Positions 1 to 11,310 are shown, counted from the first letter of the stretch. The stretch is 64,000 nucleotides of DNA from Prosopocoilus inquinatus (GCA_036172665.1 CM069874.1:50450707-50514706), one strand, 5' to 3'. Notes: generated by a model from the letters alone, not told the origin. Numbers and translations: made by a program.

Positions 1-919
1 CTACTCGGGCTTTCGCGCAGTTAAATATCCTCAGAATATTCACAATTGCAAATTCCAATAGATAACAATAACTCTTCGCTGCTTTTGAATAGGTAAAATA
101 TAATAAATTATTATACAAATATGTATTTAAAATTGCACGGCGCCCGACCGCTACTGACAGTAAGGTTTTTCGCGCGCATCTCTGGGCGGACATCCATTTA
201 ACCAGTACAATACTGTGAGTAACGCCGCTTTCATGAATGCACTACTTCTCTGACTCGCGGATTGTTCAATATTGCCAGTCGCGCGAAGCCGGCAAATACT
301 TAGAGCCGCCTAGATGTTGTATTCATAATATCTCGCCGCTTCGTTGCAATAATAATCCGAACCACATTTTTTTAATCCTTTCAGTGATCATAACTACAAA
401 AAAAAATACGACCATTAGTAATGTTTCGTATTTCAAATAAATTAGACAGAACATTCCAAAAATTTTTCTGTCCTAACTATTAGCTGGAGTACGTTTAAAA
501 TTTTATCACATCCGATTACAAAATTTAAGGAAAACGATTTCTTAAGCGTCATCTCAATGTTGTTGACCTTATTATTTCTATTTGCTCTTCGTCATTTTTA
601 AAAGATAGAGTTCCTAAATATTATTTGTTTAAACGAATGGAAATACTTGGGAGCAAATGTTTATCCCATTAATAAACCTGTTGATACACGTACACACCCA
701 TATTTTTTTTGCGAAATTTCTATTGTGTTTATCATTTACCAGAACTGAGTCCTCTTCATTAATATTATTTGAATTTCTTTTCAACTAATCATCTAATTTC
801 TTTATAAATTTGTATTGAGCGAATTCAATAGGTGGTTATCTCCTATGTTTGTACTGAGCAAACGCAAATCCCCCAACGATTATCCCCAGTGATACTGAAA
901 GGTAAATACAGATACTTTT
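1..919. other. 5' flank of the serpin gene, no gene recognised
   Basis: AT-rich sequence with short open frames only, none with a recognisable domain or codon bias. The first 350 bases are somewhat richer in CpG and contain several CGCGC-type motifs, but I cannot tie them to a gene. It probably holds distal regulatory DNA of the serpin or old repeat material. Confidence 0.4.
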
Positions 920-1021
920 TATAAGTCAGTTTGGAAGTTTATTTGGTCGGTGTTCGGTCGTGTGGAATTATTATTTTTGAGATAAGGAAGATAAAACCGT
1001 CCACAAATTCGCATATTGCAG
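920..1021 (+). promoter_or_regulatory. candidate promoter and non-coding first exon of the serpin
   Basis: A TATAAG box lies at 920-925, and a CAG/GTAACG donor-like site ends a possible exon at 1021. The serpin coding exon clearly begins behind a 3' splice site at 1801, so at least one upstream exon must exist. This is the best-looking nearby candidate. It is inference from short motifs only; RNA data would place the true start. Confidence 0.25.
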
Positions 1022-1334
1022 GTAACGAAACTGATTCATTTCAATGTTACGTAAGGGGTGAAGTGTTTTATGATAAGATATGATATATTTTTATGATAAT
1101 TAATTGTAAGTTTTTATATTACGGATGGAAACGTTTAAATTTTACTGACGCGTACAATTATTAGTAAGGAAGTTGAGATAACACACTTAGATTTTTAGAC
1201 TAAATAGAATTGTTAATTTGTAAATTAAATTAATAGAAGTCATAATTTCCTTATGGCTGTTTTCCTGTCTAGCTCTGATGTGGCAGGATTTTTTTTTGCA
1301 ATATTTGGCTAGAGCAGTCCACGGTGAACGATAT

Positions 1335-1561
1335 ATCAGGTGATTCCACAAGAGCACTCGGTCCTGTGTCGATATATGCATGAAAGCGCGAGATTAATTG
1401 CGAGAGCGACAGCTCAAAGAGGGGTTCAAATATCAATGCGCGAGAGAGAACGGTGTTTAATCCTTCAGCATGAGACAACATTAAAATATTTCTCGCAGTC
1501 GCGTGCATGTTCCGAACGCCCGCGCTATTACCTATTGATTCTTTACTATGGCGACAACTAA
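1335..1561. repeat. dispersed repeat, copy 1 (partner at 35465-35690)
   Basis: About 220 bases share order and spacing with 35465-35690: a GTGATWCCACAGAGC-like start, TGCGAGAG motifs, CTTxAGCATGA, and a CGTGT/CGTGC stretch ending in TATTACCT. The divergence is high. The partner copy lies inside a hAT element, so this one may be a hAT fragment or another old repeat. Short open frames here on both strands have no recognisable product. Confidence 0.4.
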
Positions 1562-1839
1562 ACATATTATACAGGGTTCACAGATTTTTTTTATTTTTAT
1601 TAGTTGAGTGTGACTATAATAAACAAGAAGTTTTGACAAGGCGGCGAGAAGAATATTTATCGTGCTCGTTCACTCAAACTTTCAGACAACATACGTACAA
1701 TAAATCAGTTATGTTGCGTGATTTTTCAACTTCATTCCTGTTTTTGTCTGTTTGTTTATGAATGAATAAGTGAACCTAATATTGGTCCTTTCTTATTTCA
1801 GGCTTACTTTACGAGATCACAATTTGCGCCGCAATAACA

Positions 1840-2694
1840 ATGGCCGATGACTCTACTCTAACTACATCCCGAGGAAATGAAAATTTCGCCAACAGTCTTT
1901 ACCAGATACTTTCTAAAAGTTCAGGCAACATTTTCTTCTCGCCAATTAGCGCTCATGCTGTGCTAAGCTTGGCTTATCAAGGAGCAGTGGGCGAAACAGC
2001 CGAAAGCTTCAAGAATGCCCTCAACATTCCTCTAGCAAAGATAGCAGCGGAAGGCTACAAGAATGTAATGTCCGCCCTAAATTCCGTCCAGAACGTGACC
2101 CTGCACATCGCCAACAAAATCTTCCTTCAAGAGACTTACAAGCTGAAAGACTCATTTAAATCAATTGCCACGGGTTACTTCTTATCCGAGGCAGAAAACG
2201 TCAACTTTAGAAACGGGAAGGTCGCAGCAGGAGTTATTAACTATTGGGTCGAAGAGAAAACCAACAGCAAGATTAAGGACTTAATTCAGCCCGAAGACCT
2301 AAACGAATTGACCCGCTTGGTTTTAGTCAATGCCATCTACTTCAAAGGAGATTGGGCGGATAAATTCGATCCTAACTTAACGGCGACGGAGCCGTTCTGG
2401 ATTTCTGCGGAAGAGTCCGTCGATTGTCAAATGATGCACACGACGAAGAATTTCAATTACGCAGAAAACGCCGAACTTGACGCTAAAATTTTGCAAATTC
2501 CTTATACCAACCGTGACCTTAGCTTGGTAATCATCCTGCCGAATGCCAAAGATGGTATTTTGAATTTAGAAACCAAGCTGGCCGGCTTGGATCTCGCCAC
2601 GTTGACCAAGCAGACCAGAAATTTGAAAATCCATTTATCTTTGCCCAAGTTCAAGATCGAAACGACCATTTCGTTGAATGAACCTCTGAAAGAA
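1840..2694 (+). CDS. serpin, constant coding exon (residues 1-285)
   Basis: Encodes the N-terminal three quarters of a serine-protease inhibitor. The frame runs from MADDSTLTTS with no obvious signal peptide. Family marks are the N-F-A-N-S-L-Y-Q opening helix, N-I-F-F-S-P-I-S at 30-37, the signature NAIYFKGDWADKF at 164-176, and the PxF/MMH and LPK-type strands near the end. The exon begins behind a 3' splice site (TTTCTTATTTCAG, ending at 1801). The frame stays open back to 1802, so another upstream exon could supply a different N-terminus such as a signal peptide; as read, the product would be cytosolic. The exon ends at GAA before a GTAAGT donor (2695). If read through, the intron gives a short false tail. 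Very confident on family; the start is the first Met after the acceptor. Confidence 0.93.
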
Positions 2695-2750
2695 GTAAGT
2701 TACTTCACATTTTATGTATCTGCAAAAGTGAAAACTGATTTCCGTTTCAG

Positions 2751-2892
2751 CTGGGACTCGGTAGGATATTCACGGAAAACGCAGAATTTCCGAACATGAT
2801 AGACAGCGATGAGTCTTTGTTGGTTAGTAAGGTAATTCAGAAGGCTTTCATCGAAGTGAACGAGGAAGGTGCTGAGGCTGCTGCAGCCACTG
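2751..2892 (+). CDS. serpin, constant exon with the reactive-loop hinge
   Basis: A 56-base intron with GTAAGT and TTTCAG ends separates it from the previous exon, and the frame continues. It encodes 47 residues plus the first base of a Gly codon, beginning LGLGRIF. It ends with the hinge [14 protein letters not shown], which fits an inhibitory serpin: a small residue at P14 and a run of Ala at P12-P9, where the loop must insert into beta-sheet A. The donor is TG/GTGAGTG at 2893. Because the exon stops exactly before the P6 end of the loop, target specificity is set entirely by the next exon chosen. This is the classic layout of insect serpins with mutually exclusive last exons (Manduca serpin-1 and Drosophila Spn42Da types). 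Confidence 0.92.
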
Positions 2893-3776
2893 GTGAGTGA
2901 CTGATATTTCTCGGCAACAACTTCACTCATAGTTTTAACAACATATTCGTATAAACCACTTTTTATTTTATCCAAAGAAGTATGACGTGACGGGATTTTG
3001 TAATGTTGTTACGCGATTCCAAGATTTTTATTTTTTTAACCGAGGGTCGTCTTGCATTTTCCTATTTTTTGTGCAAGAATTTCACAATAATATTTAAAAT
3101 AAGGACATCTTATTTCTTTTTTTTAATATAAATTGAAAAGATGACTTCGTTTCAACGAGCAAATAGAATAGTTAATGGTACTACATTTAGAAAGTTTTTA
3201 TGAGGAAAAATATTATAGTATATTAAGAAATATTTCGAATCAGAAAATAAAATAGCGCTGAGCTATTTCTCAATGTGTCGCAGCCTATGACAATTTTTTG
3301 CAAATAGTGTTTTTTTTTTTAGACTATAGGCAAATATTATATTTGTCTGGGCAAATAGCAACATTCAGTTTTCTTAGGCAAAATAATATTGGGAAAATGG
3401 CATTTTATTTTCCACACAATAAAATTATGAGCTTATGTACTCTGTTCCTTTTGAAAGTGAAGGGGTTAACGGCCGCAGAAATACCAAAAATATTCAAATT
3501 TACACCGTCTAAATCAAATTGGCATTGGCGCATCAGCGTGAGTACTCTCGCGTTGCTTACAATCTCTTAACATCAAAAGGAATATCCAAACATTATGGCG
3601 TAAAGCGCAAAGACCAGAGTGAAAGAAAAAAATAACGATCGAAAACAATAAGGAAAAAATCTTCAAAATTATATAAATTTCAGAGCCAAGGCAAAATTAA
3701 CCGTTCACAAATACTAGTAAAATTCACAAAATATGGGACAACAACAGTGTAAATACATTCTACGTGTATATACATA
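2893..3776. other. start of the long serpin intron, no feature seen
   Basis: AT-rich intron. An in-frame stop follows the donor within a few bases (GTGAGTGA). Short stretches such as GGCAAATA and TTTGTCTGGGCAAATA recur loosely at 6430-6510 and suggest old repeat DNA. I see no further reactive-loop exon here: no DHPF-like coding stretch behind a 3' splice site. Confidence 0.5.
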
Positions 3777-4302
3777 TAGAGGGTGTCCACCGAGGTCCGC
3801 GGTCTTCCCTACCATTTACAAGATAGAAAGCAAATTCAAACGAGCTGAGGTGTAACTTAGTCAGCTCTATTTTCTAAAATTATTTTTGGCTGTACAGGGG
3901 GTTCAGTAACTGAGAGCTATACCAAAGTTATATTTTTTTAAATGGAACATCCAGTATATTTTCACATATTTCGAAAGTATGCATAACGAGTAGGTAATAA
4001 TCGAAAATTTCGGAAGTTTTATTTAAGAGTTTTTAAGATATTTATGATAGTGTATAAAAAATTGCTCTACTTTGAGCTCTTATAATTTGATCATTTATTT
4101 ACATTTCATCGTGAATTTTTGTAAGTAGACAATACAATATTTCATCTACAGAAATTTCACAATAGCTTCAATCTATTAGTTATTATGTGTACAGGGTGTT
4201 GAGTTTTGAAAAAGTTAATTAATTTCAAATGGAACACCCTGCATGTCTAAAGTCTTGTGAAACACTGCCTTAATGGGCGGCACTCGGTGGATACCCTGTA
4301 TA
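3777..4302. mobile_element. TA-flanked inverted-repeat element
   Basis: The left end GGGTGTCCACCGAGGTCCGC matches the reverse complement of the right end (GCGGCACTCGGTGGATACCC) closely, and both sit next to TA. There is no coding capacity. The interior holds two smaller TIR-like pairs (3892-3957 and 4192-4244) with CAGGG..GTT and GGAACA..CC ends. It belongs to the mariner-like MITE class seen repeatedly in this window. Confidence 0.6.
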
Positions 4303-4479
4303 GTATCTAGAGGCTCGCTTCTTTAAGAATTTCTCTAAATCCTTTTTCCCGTGGTGAATCGATCCCCATTTGTTTCCTTAGATCATATTCCCTCTTTCGC
4401 TGCATATTTTTCTATTTTGTAAACTCCTGCCCTTTTCAAACCCACTTTTACTTTTTGTACCCACATTGCTCTGGGTTTC

Positions 4480-5262
4480 CCTCTACCTAGCGGGACAAAG
4501 AGAAGCACTAGTTTAGTTGTTTCTTCTGGTTTTGTTTGTTTTGTTCTTTTATAATGTCTACGTCGTCAGCATAATTATGTTGCCATCTGACTCCCTCTTG
4601 TTCTTAGTCTCCCTTTGTTGCGTATTCAAGTACTAAGCTGAATAACAGTCTCAACGACTTACAAGAAACATCAGCAAGACCACCACCACCAGCAGTAGCT
4701 GGAAGTTCTTCTGAAATGAAAAACGAAACGTCGGCAGCAGAAGAAAGACGCGAGACGAAGTTCCAACCGAAAGCCAGGTCAACCAAGCTGAATAACGTTG
4801 CAGATTGTGCCCCCCCCCCCCCATTCCCCCTTTATTTGCCTCGAACTCTTCCCATTCTCCTTTTATTGTTCTAATGCTCGTATTGATTTATTTCATTGTC
4901 ATTACCGTTGGTCCTCTTACTTCTGCGGGTATCCCGAGTTCTTTCATTGCCGGTATGAAAACCTTCCGGTTTAAAAGTCGAATGCTTGCTGAAAATTGAT
5001 TAAAACTAGTTCTAATTCCATTTTGTTTTTCCATTAGCTGCTTTAAGTTGTGAATAGCATCCGTTGTTGACTATCCTTTCATAAATCCACACCGATATTG
5101 ACTTATAACATATTTTAACTTTAACTTTATCTGTGAGTCTGCATTGGATAATTGCGGATAAGATTTATAGAGAGTGCATAATAAGGTGATTCCTCTGTAG
5201 CTTGCGTAGTCTTGTTGATCTCCTTTTTTGTGAATTGTTACTATTTGCTGAATTCTATATGA
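4480..5262 (-). pseudogene. RTE/R1-like reverse transcriptase relic
   Basis: Read on the minus strand from 5262 downward, broken frames give ordered RT blocks: IHKKGDQQDYASYRGITLL (fingers), QYRCGFMKG then STTDAIHNLKQL, INFQQAFD (motif A, with Asp changed to Asn), a Gly-rich stretch then TLFSLVLEYA (motif B region), and NYADDVDII (catalytic YADD, about 4556-4580). Stops and frameshifts are frequent. A 12-base run of C on the plus strand (about 4809-4822) is an expanded Gly stretch. A 151-base insertion interrupts the LFSLVLEYA block (separate entry). Family rank is tentative; that it is a dead non-LTR RT is clear. Confidence 0.72.
4635..4797. repeat. 151-base insertion flanked by 12-base direct repeats
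   Basis: AAGCTGAATAAC occurs at 4635-4646 and again at 4786-4797, and the host RT frame reads through either copy, so this looks like a target-site duplication of 12 bases. The inserted segment is richer in C and G than its surroundings and is open on the plus strand with a Pro-rich then Glu/Lys/Arg-rich composition. Its origin is unknown: it could be a short interspersed element or a retrocopied fragment. No poly(A) tail is visible. Confidence 0.5.
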
Positions 5263-6640
5263 GTGTAAAAAAAGCTTTCCTGACTACATTATCACAGCAA
5301 ACAAAGCCTCCCTCCCGCCGAATTCGTCGGTGAAAAATACTGCAGCCCCACATCTAAAAGAAAAAGAAGGAAATTTTTTACTCAATACCTCCGGGGCGGA
5401 ACGTCGACGGGACGGTCGTTACATTCCGAAAACGGGAACGATATAACTTAGCGTCCTCAACAGAAAGCACGAGGAGAACCTGTCGTCCCTCGGAGCGACG
5501 TTTACCGTTTACGGGAACAAGCGAGAAAGCAATCATCCTGCACTGACTCGGCGGTGGAAATCTGCCCTGGGCTAGTTGTTATAAAGAAAGAAATGTGTGA
5601 AATTTATGGCTGCGAGAGGTGAACGCATATGGAAAACGACAAAGTAAGCAAATAAAGAATAGACGTAGCACTTACCTTGCTGATGTACAGCAAGCCGGGA
5701 AAAAATCACACGTCCCTTAAAACTGAACAAACAGTCCGAAAGCATGCTGAGACAGGAATTAACGATGTGGCTGTAATCCGTTGAACACAGCAGATTCATT
5801 GATCCATCAACAAAATCTGTTCAAATAACATCCAGCTCACAACGCTTCAGAGACGTGATCACTACTTCACGGCAAGTTTCTTCGCCCTCGAAAAAGAAAC
5901 GAACGGCTCCGCTGAAATACCATCTTACATCGGGCAAGCGCCACCAACCAAACAACCACAATGCCTCAACATGCGAGCACAAGGGAAAGCCTACCCGACC
6001 GGAACGGTTAATGCGAAATTCGAATGTAACAATTCCTCGAAGTTGCTAACAATGGGTGGGCATTTACAGCAAAAGTAGTAAAATAAGTGCTTGCTGACAA
6101 ACAAGTAAAATAAAACTTGAAACTTTGTACGAAACAAAATAAAATTACTCAGGAGAAGAACGGATATTTAAGCAAATAATTAATTGTAAGTAAAAAATAT
6201 TGATTTTCTTTCCTTTTAAACATTTCTGAAGCTATTTCTGCTTATGAACTTTTTTTATTTGCCTTACTTTTATTTTATTTGGCTTGGACAGCTTTATTAA
6301 AACAAAAAATAATGGGAGTATCAGAACTGAAGTCTCTACTTCCTAGGCGTGAAATCAAAAAAGTCCTTGGTTTTCAACTCACTTAATTTTAATACATTAA
6401 AAAACTAAGTGCTGTTTGCCCGAAACGGACTGGTCAAATTCTATTTGCTTAGGAAAATAATGTTTAAACGTAAATGAGCATTATAAATTCATTTGCCCAG
6501 GCAAAGAAATTTTGTCTAAAGTAACGATTTGGTTTCAAAGTTACTTGAAAAGTGAACAGATATTTTAGAGTTGCAATGTAAAAGTGTTTACTATAAACTT
6601 AATTAAAAAAAAAACGCAAATAAAACCCTGATACTGAGTT
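5263..6640. other. unassigned intronic stretch, part relatively GC-rich
   Basis: 5290-5580 and 5830-6050 are noticeably richer in CpG than the flanks but show no recognisable domain. A minus-strand frame 5799-5572 (starting MNLLCSTDYS) contains a good donor-like site (CAAG/GTAAGT near 5675), so a small exon or an LTR/UTR remnant is possible. I cannot name either. The remainder is AT-rich. Confidence 0.3.
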
Positions 6641-6679
6641 TCTGTTGTAAACGTATCATATATATTTTTTTCTTACTGC

Positions 6680-7300
6680 CCGTAAATAGCATATTAAAGC
6701 AGGACCCAACTTCCTCAAAAATGGGGAAGGAGTCACAGAAGCCTCAGGCAAACTGGGGCTCAACATTGATGAAAGTGTCCTCCTAGCGTCAAAGGGAAGG
6801 TAAAAAACGCTGGGAGTGGAACTCCATAGGCAAAGCTTTGCAGAAAAAAGGCGATTCAATTCCTCTTTTGTCCAACCGCATTGTTGCCGAATATAAGAGA
6901 CATGAAGAGAGCTTCGGAGCAGGTAAAACTAAAAATCTAACTATGAGCGATCAACTAATATATAGTAGAATTAACGCCAAGAGGAGTCAACTACAGAGAT
7001 GAAACTCTAATTAATGCCAATAGCAGTCAGAGATGCAACTCTTTGGGAGGAAATATTAAAGTTAAACAAAAGGAGACTTATAGGACACATCTATTGAAGA
7101 AACCATAGACCTCTCGGATAATTGAAATGAGATAGACCTGTACATCATGTATACAACATTGGAAGCCCATGGCTTAATAAAAAAATATAAAAGAAATGGA
7201 AAGAGTTACTGAAGACAACCCAACCACAGAACGGGAGCTAAAAGAACTTACAGTAAAATTGAAAGAAACGTAGACCTTATAAATAGGATGTCCGTAAAAA
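6680..7300 (+). pseudogene. probable RT C-terminal relic of a non-LTR element
   Basis: Broken plus-strand frames give GLNIDESVLLASKGR then KTLGVELHRQSF, similar in pattern to the thumb/connection end of RTE-type polymerases (GL-N-x-x-K-T-K then F-x-Y-L-G). Further on LNKRRLIGHIY resembles the RLRWLGHV motif near the end of such polyproteins. Frames break often. This is a pattern match by eye only. Confidence 0.35.
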
Positions 7301-7439
7301 CGTAGCTAAAGAAAAACAAGTGAGAGGATGAACCGAAAATCACCTACGAAGCTGATTGTCAGACAGAGAGCGTTAGCATGAAGAATGTAGAAACCCAAAC
7401 TGTTTGGCATAACGGATACGACACAAACATAGACAAATA

Positions 7440-8420
7440 TTAAAAGCCTAGATGATTGGAGGAATCTCGCAGAAACAAGTTGGAGGGAACATACCTATAA
7501 GATTACTAAAATAGAAGACAAGAACCCACTCCAGAAATGCCCGGAGGCTGTTCATGTCATCTTCACCGACGAGACGTACGACAAGCTGTTGCAGGAGAAC
7601 AGGAAGCAATACAGGGACAGGTTCCTGGTGTTCGCGATGGCCAAGGGGGCCTTCGAGGTTTTGGAGTACGTAACCAAAATCATAAACAATGATGGAATAG
7701 GACAAGTAGTTAGGAAAGCTATTAAAATCATTACGGACGGCACAGGTACTGGCCTTTGAGACAAACTAAGTCTGAAACAGAGGAGGACAATTATATAGCA
7801 CTACTCCACTACACGGCAATGAGCGAAGAGAAGTGGAGGAAACTCTTTCATTGGGTAATTCATGGGACAGATGTAAAAAAAAAAACTGATAGGTGGAAGA
7901 TAGGATAATGATAAGAGAGAGGCTGACAGGAAAACGTTTGCCTTAGTGGTTAGTAACGCAACCGGCCAAAAATACACAGACACGTTAGATATAGTCAAGA
8001 AGGTGATCCTGTAGCCAGCGCCGTCAAGGGTCCTAGGAGCACCCGCAAGGGGAAACTAGCTAATTACGGTACAGAAGGATCAGAAGGCGTTGGAAAATTT
8101 AAAGATAAAAATCGCCGAGAAAGTAGAAACAAGGGCGATTAAAAAATCGGAGAGACTGGTACGACCGAAGCGAAACGTACTCAAGGACGCACTGGCAGAT
8201 AGGAAGGAACTTGAACTGGCTCTAAAGTAGGCAACAAGAAAACCCCTTGACGGGACCACCAAGGTGGGTGAACTCAGCCCAAACATAGGAAATACGCAGG
8301 CAGTAACCGTTGTTCGTTATGACGCTAAGGCAAGGGACTAATCGAGCGGAAGGGAGATGACTGCCGGGCTTATCCTCTGCAAGGTGAAGGTCAGAATAGG
8401 GATCTCTAGATGCCGTAGGT
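7440..8420 (+). pseudogene. Gag-like ORF1 relic of an R1/Jockey-type retrotransposon
   Basis: The plus-strand frame about 7490-7759 encodes a charged, non-repetitive protein (CPEAVHVIFTDETYDKLL, then FEVLEYVTKIIN) ending at a TGA. Downstream broken frames give ATGQKYTDTLDIVKKV, NLKIKIAEKVETRAI and GNTQAVTVV, then VKVRIGISRCR. That order (a K-x-YADxLKxVK block, a charged helix, TATV, KIRIGWxRCR) is what precedes the zinc knuckles in R1-clade ORF1 proteins. The zinc knuckles are not seen, so the copy is truncated as well as mutated. It lies inside the serpin intron, between the hinge exon and the first alternative loop exon. Confidence 0.45.
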
Positions 8421-8845
8421 TCTGGTCCAACTTCAAAAGACGAGTTTTGTGAACGTGTGCCAAAATGTCTTATGAAACGTGTACTTTATACTATTTTGGT
8501 TCTTAGATATAGAAATTTGAGCAAATTGGGGGGGGGGGATCAAATTAAAGTCACTGCCGCAAAAATTCAAAAGCCGCGCGAGAGAAAGAAAATGTTGGAA
8601 CAGGCTTACGTGTTGGGAAAATTCCACTCGCCACAGCGTATCTCGCCTGTGATGTTTTCAGGATGACAGAGAAGCAGTCTTCTCCCTTCGGGCGTTGGCT
8701 TGTTCTCGAAATGTCAACGACACACAAAAAAACGGACATGGAATGCAACGTCGGACTCTCAAGCTTGTTAAAGACGGCTTCTTCACAATCAGGGGGGTAG
8801 GAAATAGGCCCCATACCAAGCTGCTTTAGAAAAGGGGAAACAAAC
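8421..8845. other. unassigned intronic stretch
   Basis: Contains a 10-base G run at about 8528-8537 and a short GC-richer tract near 8570-8660. There are no open frames with a recognisable product. Confidence 0.35.
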
Positions 8846-8973
8846 CCGCCGGCCTTTTCATCTCGCATTAAGTTTAATCGTTGATTTATTCCCATAGTTA
8901 CAATTATAGTGACGATTGTTTCTATAGGAATTAATCAACAGTTAAATTTAATCAGAGATGAAAAACCTGGTCT
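8846..8973. mobile_element. palindromic Harbinger-like MITE, copy 1
   Basis: About 128 bases forming a near-perfect hairpin: GGCCTTTTCATCTCGC at the left against GAGATGAAAAACCTGG at the right, with TTTAATCGTTGATTTATTCC facing GGAATTAATCAACAGTTAAA. The centre CATAGTTACAATTATAGTGA is nearly the same as in the copy at 63579-63706, where the insertion gives a 3-base TAA duplication. Confidence 0.75.
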
Positions 8974-9487
8974 CAAATTAATAAAACGCCACGTATAAAC
9001 GAAAATGAGGTCAACAAATCACGCACAGATCCGCAGCACTGGCCCCCAAAAGTAAACGGGGAAAACTCCCTTGAGGTGGCAGAGCTCGAAAAATGGGGGT
9101 GCATACAAACGTTTATCACAGCAATTAAAATCGACCGCCCACCTCGAGTCAGTCAATCTATTACTCGTTATTGATTCTTAATACTGGAATGCGTGTGTCT
9201 TTGTATCGGGTAATATTTTTTAAAATTAAAAACAATTAAATTAAATTTTTCGAAACATTCTTTAACCTAAGAAAATTTTGAAATTTTGAAATTTCAAGAT
9301 TACTTCTCCAGTTAATGAATGAAAAAAAAAATGATGGAAATCAACTACTTGTGTAAAATGATGGAAATCAACTGCGTGTGGTTGAATCTTCAAATTACGA
9401 TTTTTTTTTCTGTTAAGCGTTGAAATTTGTCTATGTTTTCAGTTCGTTATGATTTGCCGATTAAATCAGTTTTTTTTATTGGTACAG
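8974..9487. other. serpin intron before alternative exon A
   Basis: AT-rich. A small tandem duplication of ATGATGGAAATCAACT occurs near 9331 and 9359. The 3' splice site TTTTTTTATTGGTACAG, with a good pyrimidine tract, ends at 9487. Confidence 0.6.
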
Positions 9488-9639
9488 GTTTGATCATGAT
9501 GACACGCTCTATGCCGATCATGTTGCCGAAAATGCAATTTGTCGCCGATCATCCCTTCATTTTCGCCTTGATTCACCGTCGCAGTTTCGAAGATGTTTCT
9601 ACGTTGTTCTTGGGGAAACTACAGCAACCGCCCACATAA
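9488..9639 (+). CDS. serpin alternative last exon A (reactive loop with Arg-Ser)
   Basis: After the acceptor the exon starts GT TTG ATC, completing the Gly codon left by the hinge exon, so phase and sequence fit exactly. It encodes LIMMTRSMPIMLPKMQFVA then DHPFIFALI and ends LQQPPT followed by TAA. F-V-A-D-H-P-F is the serpin C-terminal signature. Counting from the hinge Glu at P17 puts Arg at P1 and Ser at P1', which predicts inhibition of trypsin-like serine proteases such as clip-domain proteases of melanization or Toll pathways. The specificity is inference; exon identity is near certain. The full product would be about 382 residues. An AATAAA lies 300 bases downstream. Confidence 0.9.
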
Positions 9640-9965
9640 ATTCTACAAGATTCAAATTCTATATATTCTCTGTATTCTTGGAGGTACGCTCTTCATTGAT
9701 CCTCGTAAATTGTAAATATGTTTCTGGTTACAGTATTAAACGGTGATTTTCTTCTAAAAATTATATCATCTCCCCAAGTATTATTTTCAGAAATGAATCA
9801 CTGCTTAAACTTTTGCATTATTAAATTGATTCAGACGTTAGGTACTTAATTCCTTTGTACTTATCTACCGAATTATCGTTGTAAACTATCTATATCTATT
9901 GTGTCATGTTATTTTTATACAGAATTTGCAGGTACTTGTAATAAATGGTTTAAAAGTGTTATGAC
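9640..9965 (+). terminator. 3' UTR of exon A and polyadenylation signal
   Basis: After the TAA stop the sequence is AT-rich, with AATAAA at 9940-9945 followed by a T-rich/GT-containing stretch (GGTTTAAAAGTGTT). This is a plausible cleavage and polyadenylation site for the exon A transcript. Confidence 0.5.
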
Positions 9966-10358
9966 ATTTTATTTATTTCGTTTGAGGATTCAGAAAAAAA
10001 TACGAAATAGTTTTCTTGTCATAGAATAATTAGTGATAATGATAAATATTTACACAGTGTTTCACTCCGTAATGTAGGTATTTAATGAAACAGAAGCTAA
10101 CAAATGGTATCTTTAACTTTAGATTTAATTAATCAATTAATTATCAACGTGTATTTATGATTAATTACACATATTTGGTCTCCAATTTGTTCTTCTCGTT
10201 ATTGTATTTGAGATGGTTTCCTTCCTCCGTACATTTTGAAAAATTCTTTACAATGCTTTACAATCATCTAAGACAGTATTTCTTCTTAATTCAGTTTTTC
10301 ATCTCACGAAAGATTTTTAGTATTATTTATTTCTTTCTCACTTACAGAATCAAATATA
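9966..10358. other. intergenic or intronic AT-rich DNA
   Basis: Nothing recognised beyond AT-rich sequence between the exon A 3' end and the next mobile element. Confidence 0.5.
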
Positions 10359-11310
10359 CAGGCTGTTCTTTTACTGTGTGCAATTATTAAACCTGCAATA
10401 TATCGCCATAAAAGGCAACGATTGAACTCATATGTTCTTAACATAAATGTAATAGTTTTCGAGAAAAATGCAGTGGCAGATTTTCACTAAACCGTTTGAG
10501 AACTGCTGGCATAGCTAAAAGTGGAACGCGGTCGCCTCTTCAATTACGACCCGCGGGCAAAGTAGATCAGGGTCAGTGCCTTACTGGATCTTAAGCAGGA
10601 ACGACGTAAATCAGCGCCGCTCCGATCAGCTGATCGGTCAAAGCGTTTACAATTTAAATTAACTTCACTGCAAGTCATTACAAGTTTAAGTATTTTAAAT
10701 TAAAATCTAGTGCAATTCAAGAAGCTGCTTCGTAAATGCCGAGCAAATTAAAAGCGAGGTACAAACAAATTGTAATTTCTCATTCCATATTATTTTTAAA
10801 AGATTTTACATTTACATTGTTTCCAAGGACAGTAAGTAGTAATACTTACATTGCTAGCAGCAAGATTGCACCAAAAATTTATTTATATAAAAGGGTGAAG
10901 GAAGAACATTTTTAACGTGCTTGCCTAATTAGTGGATAAATGTTCATCGATAGTTGATATCGTAAAACAAATAAATGTAATATTACCTCGCTCAGTGAAT
11001 TAAAATAATTAAAATTTTACATAAAATAATTAATAAATTATATTATATATATATTATATTATATTAGTGATTATTATTACCAAACTCTGCGTTGAACATC
11101 GAGTGCGGTAACGGTGGGCGTGTTCATACCGAGAGGAAGGCGAAGTTGACCTTCCTATCTTTCTCGCACATTTCAGCGGTTCCAAACAAGTGGTCCATCC
11201 GAATTTTTTTGGCTATGACACGGTAGCCACCAAAAAATACCCGCAGAAGGTAGCATTTCATGTACTTATACTGAGTTTTTTCTATTTGCATACACTAAAA
11301 GAACACCCTG
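10359..11310 (+). mobile_element. 0.95-kb TIR element, forward copy
   Basis: Starts CAGGCTGTTCTTTTACTGTG and ends CACTAAAAGAACACCCTG, with TA on both sides. Its reverse-orientation twin is at 14821-15763. Shared internal landmarks include GAACTGCTGGCATAGCTAAA, GCTGATCGG and TTTCAGCGGTTCCAAACAAG. No transposase frame is present, so it is non-autonomous. Confidence 0.8.

Noticed and set aside
1269..1761. Overlapping frames upstream of the serpin as an additional gene or signal-peptide exon
   Set aside because: Part is a dispersed repeat. MLRDFSTSFLFLSVCL looks signal-like but has no good splice donor before its stop.
4634..4880. Plus-strand Pro-rich open frame as an expressed exon
   Set aside because: It lies within a minus-strand RT relic between target-like direct repeats and runs into a C homopolymer; better explained as an insertion.
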